From Amycolatopsis sp. cg9 (lineage in GTDB: Bacteria > Actinomycetota > Actinomycetes > Mycobacteriales > Pseudonocardiaceae): a stretch of 64,000 nt of DNA. The position numbers were made by a program, and so were the translations under genes. The notes under the pieces are model-generated. The model worked only from the letters and a program-made list of their open reading frames with translations, made no database searches and was not told where the DNA came from. The stretch is taken from NCBI RefSeq assembly GCF_041346945.1, contig NZ_CP166850.1, positions 10,214,501 through 10,278,500 on the forward strand, given 5' to 3'. This document shows, in pieces, positions 12,601-21,362 of this stretch; the stretch's first letter is position 1; each line of letters opens with the position of its first letter.

Positions 12601-15600
12601 CGGTCTCGGCGAGCGGGGCCAGGTCGGTGACGGCGGCGGTGTGGAACACCGACCGGACCGGCCCGTGGGCTTCGAGCACCGCGGCCAGCTGGTCGCGGTC
12701 GGCGACGTCGCAGTACGCCTCGACCACTTCGGCGCCGCGCAGGGTCTCCACGCCGGGCAGTGCGGCCGCGGCGAGCACGATCTTGGTGGCACCCCGCGTG
12801 ATCAGCCAGCGCGCGAGCCGGACGGCCGCGTACCCGTCGGCGTCGGTGACGAGCACCGTGCCCTCGGGCCGCCAGCGGTTCGCCGGCTCGCCGGTCCCGG
12901 CGTGGACCAGCCGCCGCGCGAACACCCCGGAAGCGCGCAGCGCCACCTGGTCTTCGCCGGTGGTCCCGGCCAGCACGGCGGCCAGCCGGGCGCCGGTGGT
13001 CTCGTCGACGGTCGGCGGCAGGTCGACCAGGCCACCCCAGCGGGTGGGGTGTTCGAGCCCGGCGATCCGGCCGAGGCCCCACACCTGGGCCTGCGCGGGG
13101 TCGGGAACGTCGTCCGGCCCGGTCGCCACGGCCCCTTCGGTGAGGAGCCACAGCGGCGCGTCGGCGCGGGTCAGCTCGAGGGCGGTCGCGGCGTCGGGCC
13201 GGAGGGCCACCACGCCGGTCAGGTTCTCGTCGTCCTCGACGATTTCCGCGCCGTGGGCGGCGAGGAGGTCACGGACGTCGTCGCCGTCGCCGACTACTCG
13301 CCAGCGGCCGGTGAGGCGGGCCGGCGACGTCGTGACGGGACGCCAGGCGATGCGGTAGCGCCAGGAGTCCGTGGTGGTCTCGTCGTGGCGGCGGCTGCGC
13401 CACCTGGCCAGCGCGGGCAGGACGGCGTCGAGCGGGGCGTCCTCGGCGAGGTCGAGGACACCCGCGAACGCCGGGACGTCCTGGTCGCCGACGACCTCCC
13501 AGAACCGCTGGTCCGCGGGGTCGGCGTGGACCGGCTCGGCTTCGGGGACGTCGAGCCAGTACCGCTCGCGCTGGAAGGCGTAGGTCGGCAGGTCGGCGGG
13601 GACCGCGTCGGGGAAGGCCGGGGTCCAGTCGACCCGGACCCCGTTGACGTGCGCTTCGGCGAGCGCGGTGTGGAACCGGTTCAGGCCGCCGTCGTCGCGG
13701 CGGAGGCTTCCCAGCGCGACGACGTCTTCGCCGAGCGCCATCGTCAGGACGGGGTGCGGCGAGGCCTCGACGAAGGTGCCGAATCCCTCGCTCTTCAGCC
13801 GTTCCACCGCGGTGTCGAGGCGGACGGTGCCGCGCAGGTTGGTGTACCAGTACTCCGCGTCGAGACTCGTCCCGTCGATCCACTCGCCCGTGACCGTGGA
13901 GATGAAGGCCGTCTCGCCCGCGCGCGGGGTGATCGGGGCCAGCACCTCGAGGAGTTCGTCGCGCAGCTGCTCGACCTGCGGCGAGTGGGACGCGTAGTCC
14001 ACCGGGACCCGCTTGACCCGGATGTCGTCCGCGCGGCAGGCGGCCATGAACTCGTCGAGAGCCCGCGGCACACCGGAAACCACCACCGCCGCGGGACCGT
14101 TCACCGCCGCGACCGAGACGCCGTCGATCAGCCGTGCCTCGACGGCTTCCCGGCCCGCCGCGACGGAGACCATCCCGCCGCCACCGGCCAGTGCCAGGAT
14201 TGCCTTGCTGCGCAACGCCACCACCCGGGCACCGTCCTCAAGGGACAGCGCACCCGAAACCACGGCGGCGGCGATCTCACCCTGCGAATGACCGACCACC
14301 GCGTCCGGCACCACGCCGAACGAGCGCCACAGCTCCGCCAGCGACACCATCACCGCGAACAACGCGGGCTGCACCACATCGACCCGGGCCAGCGCCTCCG
14401 CGTCGGCCAGCACGTCCCGCAGCTGCCAGTCCACAAAGGACTCCAGCGCGGCGCCGCAGCCGTCCAGGCGGGCGGCGAACACCGGCGAGGACTCAGCGAG
14501 TTCGAGAGCCATCCCGGCCCACTGCGCACCCTGGCCCGGGAAGACCAGCGCCACCTTGCCCGGCGTACCGGCCTCCCCCACGACCACGTTCGCGGCGGGT
14601 GCACCCTCCGCGAGCGCCGCGAGGCCCCCGGCGAGGTCGGCACCGACCACGACCGCCCGGTGCCGGAACAGCGACCGCGCCGACACCAGCGCGGCCCCGA
14701 CCGGCGCGGCCGGCAGATCTCCCCGGCCGAGCAGCGCGGCGGCCTGCGCCCGCAGCGCCCCCGCCGTCCGCCCGGAGAGCACCCACGGAACCACCGGCCC
14801 CAAGCGCCCCAATGTGGCGTTCGGTGCGTCCAGCGCACCCAATGTGGCGTTCGGTGCGTTGGACGCAACCAACGCCACATTGGGGTGCTCCGGGGCCTCC
14901 AAGATCGCGTGGGCGTTCGTGCCGCTCACCCCGAACGACGACACCGCCGCGCGCAGCGGCCGGTCGGCGGTCCACTCGCGGGGCTCCGTCAGCAGTTCCA
15001 CCGACCCGGCCGTCCAGTCCACGTGGGACGAAGGCGCGTCGACGTGCAGGGTCCGCGGCAGCACGCCGTGCCGCATCGCCATCACCATCTTGATGACGCC
15101 GCCGACCCCCGCGGCGGCCTGCGTGTGGCCGATGTTCGACTTGAGCGAGCCCAGCCACAGCGGCGCCGGGCGGTCCTGGCCGTACGTCTCCAGCAGCGCC
15201 TGCGCCTCGATCGGGTCACCGAGGGTGGTGCCGGTACCGTGCGCTTCGACCGCGTCCACATCGGACGTCGTCAGGCCGGCGTTCGCCAGCGCCTGGCGGA
15301 TCACCCGCTGCTGGGCCGGGCCGTTGGGCGCGGTGAGGCCGTTGGACGCGCCGTCCTGGTTGACGGCCGAGCCGCGGACGACCGCGAGCACGGGGTGGCC
15401 GTTGCGCCGGGCGTCCGAAAGCCGCTCCACCAGCAGCAGACCCGCGCCTTCGCCCCAGCCGGTGCCGTCGGCGGCGTCGGCGAAGGACTTGCAGCGCCCG
15501 TCCGCCGCGAGGCCGCGCTGGCGGCTGAACTCGACGAACAGCGCGGGCGTCGACAGGACGGCGACCCCACCGGCCAGCGCCAGGTCGCATTCGCCCTGGC

Positions 15601-18600
15601 GCAGCGACTGGCACGCCAGGTGCAGCGCCACCAGGGACGACGAGCAGGCCGTGTCCACGGTGATCGCCGGGCCTTCGAGGCCGAACGCGTACGCGATCCG
15701 GCCCGAGGCGACGCTGCCGGCGCTGCCGTTGCCGAGGTAGCCCTCGTAACCTTCCAGTCCACTTCGGACGTTCGACAGCCGCGTCGCGTAGTCCTGGTAC
15801 ATCACGCCGGCGAACACGCCGGTCCGGCTGCCGCGCACCGAGTCCGGCACGATGCCGGCGCGCTCGAACGCCTCCCACGCGATCTCCAGCAGCAGCCGCT
15901 GCTGCGGGTCGGTGGCGGTCGCCTCACGCGGGGACATGCCGAAGAACTCGGCGTCGAAGTCGGCGGCGTCGTAGAGGAACCCGCCTTCGCGGGCGTAGGA
16001 CGTGCCGCCGTGCGCGGGGTCGTCGTCGAAGAGGTCGGCGACCGGCCAGCCGCGGTCCGCGGGGAACACCGAAACGGCGTCGCGGCCCTCGGCGACGAGC
16101 TGCCAGAGGTCGTCCGGGGAGGCGACCCCGCCGGGGTAGCGGCAGCTCATCGCGACGATCGCGATCGGCTCGTCGGCGCCGGCCGTGCGCGTGACCGCGG
16201 TGCGGTTCGTCCGCCCGGCGAGGTGGGCGGCGAGCACCGCCGGGGTCGGGTGGTCGAACACCAGGGTCGCGGGCAGCCGCAGGCCGGTGGCCGCGGCGAG
16301 GCGGTTGCGGAGGTCGACCGCGGTCAGCGAGTCGAACCCGAGGTCCTTGAACGCCCGGCCCGGGTCGACCGCCTGCGCCGACGCGTGCCCGAGCACCGCC
16401 GCCACGTGCGTGCGGACCAGCTCGACCAGGCTTTCCTCGGTGAGTTCCACCAGTGCGTGGCCGCCGGCCGCGGCGGTCCGTCGCACCGGCGGGAAGAGCC
16501 CGCGGAACAGCGGGGAGACGGTGCCGTCGGCGGCCTGACGGCGCAGCGCGGCGGCGTCGAGCGCGATCGGGACCAGCGCGGCCGGGCCCGCGACGACGGC
16601 GCGGTCGAACAACGCGAGGCCGTGCGCGGTCTCGAGCGGGCGCACGCCGGAGCGGCCGAGCCGGTCCCGCGCGCGGTCGTCGAGGTGCCCGGTCATGCCG
16701 CTGGCCTCGGCCCACAGGCCCCAGGCGAGCGAGACGGCGGGCCGCCCGGCCGCGCGGCGCCGCTGGGCGAGGGCGTCGAGGTAGGCGTTGGCGGCGGCGT
16801 AGTTGCCCTGCCCGCTGCCGCCGGTGGTGCCCGCGGCGGCGGAGAAGAGCACGAACGCGGCGAGGTCGCCGGTCAGCTCGTCGAGGTTGCGGGCGGCGAC
16901 GGCCTTCGGGCGCAGGACCGCGTCCAGCCGGTCCGGGGTCAGGGCCTCGACGACGCCGTCGTCGAGGACACCGGCGGCGTGCACGACGGCGGAAACCCGG
17001 TGTGAGGCAAGCACTTCGGCCAGCCGGTCGCGGTCCGCCGCGTCACAGGCGGCGAAGACGGCTTCGGTGCCCGCGGCGGCGAGGTCGGCGGCGAGGTCGG
17101 CGGCGCCGGGCGCCTCGGCACCGCGGCGGCTGAGCAGCACCAGCCGCCGGACGCCGTGCTCCCGGGCGAGGTGCCGGGCGACGAACCCGCCGAGCACGCC
17201 CGAAGCGCCGGTCACCAGCACGTCGCCGTCGCCCCAGTCCGGCGTCTCGCCGGTGGCGGCGGCGCGGGCGAGCCGGGGTACGAACACGCGGCCGTCGCGG
17301 ACGGCGGCCTGCGGCTCGGGCGGGACGATCGGGTGGTCCGGGTCGTCGGTGTCGAGCAGCGCGAACCGGCCCGGGTGCTCCGACTGCGCCGAGCGCACCA
17401 GGCCCCACGCGGCGGCGAGGTCCGGATCGGGCGCTTCACCGTCGCGGACCGCGACCGCGCCGCCGGTGACGAACACGAGGACTTCGGCGCGCTCGGTGGT
17501 GAGCCAGTCCTGGACGCGGCCGAGCACGTGGTGGACCGGCGCACCGGTGAGGGGCTCGAAGACGGCGTCGGTGCCGGCGGCTTCCGCGGTTTCGGTCCAG
17601 TCCACGACGTACAGGTCGTCGGCGGACCGGTCGAGGCCACCGGCGGGCAGCGGGCGGAAGGCCAGCGACTCGGCCGACGCGACCGGGGCTCCGGCCGGGT
17701 CGGCGACCTCGACCGTGATCTCGTCGGTGCCGAGCCGGGTCAGCCGGACGCGGAGCGCGGCGGCCCCGGTGGCGTGCAGGGCGAACCGCGTCCAGGCGAA
17801 CGGGAGCCGAGCCTGTCCGTCCCCTGTGGACATCAGGGCGAGCGGGTGCAAGGCGCTGTCCAGCAGGGCCGGGTGGAGGCCGAACCGGGCCGTGTCCGGC
17901 GTGCCGGGCAGTTCGACCTCGGCGAAGATCTCGTCACCGCGGCGCCACGCCGACCGCAGGCCTTGGAACGTGGGTCCGTAGCCGTAGCCCGCTGCCGCGC
18001 GAAGGCCGTCGTAGAACCCGTCGAGGTCGATCCTGGCCGCGCCCTCGGGCGGCCAGGAGTCCAGGGTGAACCCGGCTTCGGGGGCGCCGGGGGCGAGGAC
18101 GCCGGCGGCGTGCCGGGTCCAGGGGTCGTCCTCGTCGCGCCGCGAGTGCACCTCGACGGCGCGCCGGCCGGTCTCGTCGGCCGCGCCGACCCAGACCTGC
18201 AGCGCGCGGGTGTCGCGCTCGCCCAGGGTGAGCGGGCTTTCGAGGGTGAGCTCCTCGACCGTGCCGCAGCCGGCGCGGTCGCCTGCCTGCACGGCGAGTT
18301 CGACGAAAGCGGTGCCGGGCAGCAGGATCGTGCCGTGCACGGCGTGGTCGGCGAGCCACGGCTGGGCCTGCGGGGAGACGCGGCCGGTGAGGACGAGACC
18401 GTCGCCGGCGGCCAGCGCCACGGCGGCGCCGAGCAGCGGGTGCCCGGTGGCGCTGAGGCCGAGGGCGCCCGCGTCGCCGGGGTCGGCGACGACGTCGGGC
18501 CAGAAGCGTTCGCGCTGGAAGGCGTAGGTCGGGAGGTCGGTCGTGCGGGCACCGGCGAAGGCCGGGGTCCAGTCGACGTCGACGCCGCGGACGTGTGCTT

Positions 18601-21147
18601 CGGCGAGTGCGGCGTGGAAGCGGGTCAGGCCACCGTCGTCACGCCTGAGCGAGCCCAGCGCGATGACGTCTTCGCCGAGCGCCATGGTCAGCACCGGGTG
18701 CGGCGAGGCTTCGATGAACGTGCCGAAACCCTCGCTCTTGAGCCGCGCCACCGCGGTGTCCAGGCGAACGGTGCTGCGCAGGTTGGTGTACCAGTACTCG
18801 GCGTCGACCCGCTCGTTCCACTCCCCCGTCACCGTCGAGATGAACGCGATCCCACCTTCGCGAGGGCTGATCGGGGCCAGGACCGCTCGCAGCTCTTCGC
18901 GGAGTTGCTCCACCTGCGGCGAGTGCGAGGCGTAGTCCACCGGGACCCGCTTGGCGCGGATGTCGTCCGCGCGGCAGGCCGCCATGAACTCGTCCAGGGC
19001 GTCCGGCACACCGGAGACCACGACGGCCGCCGGGCCGTTGACGGCGGCGACCGAAACACCCTCGATCAGCCGCTGTTCCACGGTTTCGAGGGCGGCGGCG
19101 ACGGAAACCATGCCGCCACCACCGGCCAGCGCCAGGATCGCCCTGCTGCGCAACGCGACCACGCGAGCACCGTCCTCAAGGGACAGCGCACCCGCGACCA
19201 CGGCGGCGGCGATCTCGCCCTGCGAGTGCCCCACCACCGCGTCCGGCACCACACCGAACGACCGCCACAGCTCGGCCAGGGACACCATCACCGCGAACAA
19301 CGCGGGCTGGACGACGTCGACCCGGGTCAGCGCCTCCGCGTCGGCCAGCACGTCACGCAGCCGCCAGTCCACAAAGGACTCCAGGGCCGTCCCGCAGTCG
19401 TCGAGGCGGGCGGCGAACACCGGCGAGGACTCGGCGAGTTCGAGGGCCATCCCGGCCCACTGCGAACCCTGCCCGGGGAAGACCAGCGCCACCTTGCCCG
19501 GCGCACCGGCTTCCCCGGTGACGACGTTCGCCGCGGGAGCGCCCGCCGCGAGCGCGGCGAGACCCCGGCGAGGTCGCCGACGACGACCGCGCGGTGCGGG
19601 AACGCCGTACGGGTCGTGACCAGGGACAGCCCGGTGTCGGCCGGGCCGGTGTGGTCGTGCGCCGCCAGCGCGGCGGCCTGCGCCCGCAACGCCTCGGCCG
19701 TCCGCGCGGACAGGACCCACGGCACCGGCCCGGTCGCGGCCGCGGCTTCGGGCTCCTCGGCGTCCGGGGCGGCTTCGAGGATCGCGTGCGCGTTGGTGCC
19801 GCTCATCCCGAAGGCGGACACGCCCGCGCGGCGCGGCTCGCCGGTCTCCGGCCACGGCCGGGCCTCGGCGAGCAGCCGGACGCCGCCGGAGGCCCAGTCG
19901 ACGTGCGAGGTCGGGGCGTCGACGTGCAGCGTCCGCGGGAGGACGCCGTTCCGCATCGCCATGACCATCTTGATCACGCCGGCGACACCCGCGGCGCCCT
20001 GCGTGTGGCCGACGTTCGACTTCAGCGAGCCGAGGTACAGCGGGTCGTCGCCGGTGCGGGCGCGGCCGTAGGTGGCCAGCAGGGCCTGCGCCTCGATCGG
20101 GTCGCCGAGGGTGGTGCCGGTGCCGTGCGCCTCGACCGCGTCGACCTGCTTCGCCGACAGCCGCGCGCTCGCCAGCGCCTCGGTGATCACGCGTTCCTGC
20201 GCGGGACCGTTGGGCGCGGTCAGGCCATTGGAGGCGCCGTCCTGGTTGATCGCCGAGCCGCGGACGACCGCGAGGACGGGGTGGCCGTTGCGCCGCGCGT
20301 CCGACAGGCGCTCCAGCACCAGCATGCCGGCGCCCTCGCCCCAGCCGGTGCCGTCGGCGGCCTCGGCGAAGGACTTGCAGCGGCCGTCGGCGGCCAGGCC
20401 GCGCTGGCGGCTGAACGCGACGAACGCCGCCGGGGTGGACAGCACGGTCACCCCGCCGGCGAGGGCGAGCGAGCACTCGCGGCGGCGGAGGGCGTGGCAC
20501 GCCCAGTGCAGCGCGACGAGCGAAGACGAGCACGCGGTGTCGACCGTGACGGCGGCACCGGCGAGGCCGAGGAAGTAGGCGAGCCGCCCGGAGACGACGG
20601 CGGTGGCGGTGCCGGTCAGCAGGTGCCCTTCGACGCCGTCCCCGGCGCCGCGCATGAGGTTCGCGTAGTCCTGGCCGGTGTTGCCGACGAAGACGCCGGT
20701 CTCCGAGCCGGCCAGCGAAGCCGGGTCGATGCGCGCGCGTTCGATCGCCTCCCAGGTCGTCTCCAGCAGCAGCCGCTGCTGGGCGTCCATGGCGAGGGCC
20801 TCGCGCGGGGAGATGCCGAAGAACCCGGCGTCGAAGTCGGCGACGTCGTGCAGGAACCCGCCGGACGCGGTGTGCGAGGTGCCGGGCCGGTCGGGGTCGG
20901 GGTCGCGGAGCGCGTCGAGGTCCCAGCCGCGGTTCTCCGGGAAGCCGGTGACGGCGTCGGTGCCCGCGGCGACCAGGTCCCACAGGTCCTGCGGCGACCG
21001 GACGCCCCCGGGCAGCCGGCACCCCATGCCGACGATCGCGATCGGCTCCTGCTCGGCGTCCTCGACCGCCTGCAGCCGCTGGCGCGTCTGGTGCAGGTTG
21101 GTCGTGACCCACCTGAGGTGCTCGCGCAGCGTCTCCTCGTCGGCCAT
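6680..21147 (-). CDS. Modular type I polyketide synthase PKS-D, three modules, with an apparent 1-base frameshift
   Basis: This extender PKS has about 4822 residues once one base is restored. It starts at ATG 21147 with a docking coiled coil ([20 protein letters not shown]). Order in repaired numbering: KS 32, AT ~555, DH ~907, KR ~1315, ACP ~1604; KS ~1660, AT ~2200, KR-like ~2767, ACP ~3053; KS ~3110, AT ~3628, DH ~3978, KR ~4400, ACP ~4701; docking tail ending [14 protein letters not shown]. All three ATs have GHSQGE and YASHS (methylmalonyl). As sequenced, the frame from ATG 21147 leaves the AT reading at 19563-19566, where a C run is one base short of the equivalent run in module 2, and it terminates at 19327. 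The frame is then correct to the TGA at 6680. The module 2 KR lacks a usable NADPH motif. Whether the gene is truly broken or the base is a sequence error cannot be decided here. Confidence 0.95.
6910..11825 (-). other. PKS-D module 3: KS-AT-DH-KR-ACP, methylmalonyl
   Basis: The AT has GHSQGE and YASHS (methylmalonyl). The DH His motif reads [12 protein letters not shown], with Asp at the Gly position of HxxxGxxxxP; the downstream [10 protein letters not shown] is normal. The KR has [12 protein letters not shown] (B-type) and FSSFATTMG. The predicted product is an alkene with an alpha-methyl branch if the DH works, otherwise a hydroxyl. Confidence 0.88.
9956..10168 (-). repeat. 213-bp block identical to 19169-19381 (AT of modules D3 and D1)
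   Basis: Read side by side, the two stretches agree base for base across the AT active-site region, including [12 protein letters not shown], and diverge at both ends. The third codon positions also match, so this is recent duplication or gene conversion, not only protein-level constraint. Confidence 0.85.
11850..16175 (-). other. PKS-D module 2: KS-AT-inactive KR-ACP, methylmalonyl
   Basis: The KS and AT look normal (DTACSSS, GHSQGE, YASHS; methylmalonyl). The KR-like domain has lost the dinucleotide loop: where others read VTGGTGALG it reads [10 protein letters not shown] (~12810-12865). [11 protein letters not shown], Tyr and Asn (YAAAN) are still present. The module should therefore leave an alpha-methyl ketone, perhaps after epimerisation as in reductase-dead C2-type KRs. 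A dispersed palindromic element lies in its KS-AT linker (14807-14885). Confidence 0.88.
14807..14885. repeat. Dispersed palindromic element, copy in PKS-D module 2 linker
   Basis: Two direct copies of CCCAATGTGGCGTTCGGTGC (starting at 14808 and 14838) are followed by the inverted form AACGCCACATTGGGG (14871-14885). The second copy and the inverted form make a hairpin with 13-bp outer arms and an inner stem. It is translated in frame as a PNATLG-type peptide between the KS and AT. Confidence 0.85.
19169..19381 (-). repeat. Partner of the 213-bp block at 9956-10168
   Basis: This is the second copy of the identical AT segment, in PKS-D module 1. It lies about 180 bp on the coding-downstream side of the frameshift site. 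Confidence 0.85.
19563..19566 (-). other. Apparent frameshift site in PKS-D
   Basis: The plus strand has CCCC here, where the equivalent place in module D2 (14625-14629) has CCCCC. Adding one C turns the local protein from AGVSPRS into AGGLAAL, which matches D2 and joins the KS-side frame to the AT-side frame. Without it, translation from ATG 21147 ends at 19327. Confidence 0.9.
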
Positions 21148-21247
21148 GTCAGTGCCACCAGCCTTTTCTCCAGCGAACTGCGGAACCCCGGCTCGGCCGC
21201 ACCGCCGAAAGCGGCACCGGGCCCGCGCCGAAGTGGCATCAATCTGC

Positions 21248-21276
21248 AGGCTATGGGACCTTTTTTGGGCCTACAA
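21248..21276 (-). promoter_or_regulatory. Putative promoter of PKS-D
   Basis: On the minus strand TTGTAG (21276-21271) and TAGCCT (21253-21248) are separated by exactly 17 bp, close to the vegetative-type TTGACA-17-TAGNNT pattern. A start near 21241 would give a leader of about 95 nt before ATG 21147. It lies just downstream of the terminator, in the most AT-rich stretch of the window. Confidence 0.5.
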
Positions 21277-21306
21277 CCCCTAATGATCCCCCTTAAAGGG
21301 GCCCCT
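21277..21306 (-). promoter_or_regulatory. Operator-like AGGGG repeats upstream of the PKS-D promoter
   Basis: Three AGGGG motifs on the minus strand (21277-21281, 21289-21293, 21302-21306) are spaced 12-13 bp and end directly beside the putative -35. Two overlap inverted repeats (AGGGGCCCCT at 21297-21306, and CCCCTT-AAGGGG around it). The arrangement fits an activator site; the cognate regulator is not in the window. Confidence 0.4.
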
Positions 21307-21314
21307 ACACAGGG

Positions 21315-21345
21315 AAAACCCGCCCCCTTGCCGGGGGCGGGTTTT
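21315..21345 (-). terminator. Hairpin terminator after PKS-C
   Basis: A perfect 13-bp inverted repeat (315-327 and 333-345 of this kilobase) flanks a 5-nt loop; the stem is GC-rich and ends in four T residues on the minus strand. It begins 18 bp downstream of the PKS-C stop. It is nearly symmetrical, so it could stop transcription in both directions. It probably separates the A-B-C transcript from D-E. Confidence 0.8.
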
Positions 21346-21362
21346 CGTTCAAAAAATTGCTT

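Larger units (their letters stand above)
16195..21055 (-). other. PKS-D module 1: KS-AT-DH-KR-ACP, methylmalonyl, frameshift before the AT
   Basis: The KS has DTACSSS (~20530). The AT has PGQGSQW, GHSQGE and YASHS (methylmalonyl). The DH has [12 protein letters not shown] and LLDSALHPL. The KR has TGASGVLGG and a B-type LDD, but FSAAAGTTG replaces FSS at the Ser position. A trisubstituted alkene is predicted if the module is intact. The reading frame breaks at 19563-19566 in the KS-AT linker. Confidence 0.88.

Noticed and set aside
4757..17005. 4082-residue plus-strand open frame, and similar ones at 29-4756, 17156-20071, 21357-23276, 30818-40048 and 46043-52828
   Set aside because: They are rich in Arg, Gly, His and Val, show no domain motif, and lie exactly antisense to PKS domains whose motifs read well on the minus strand. 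High GC removes stop codons from the opposite frame.
21076..21112. Alternative PKS-D start at ATG 21112 (MGHDQPAP...)
   Set aside because: This frame gives non-PKS sequence until 19563, where it becomes the true AT frame. The docking helix and KS read correctly only from ATG 21147.
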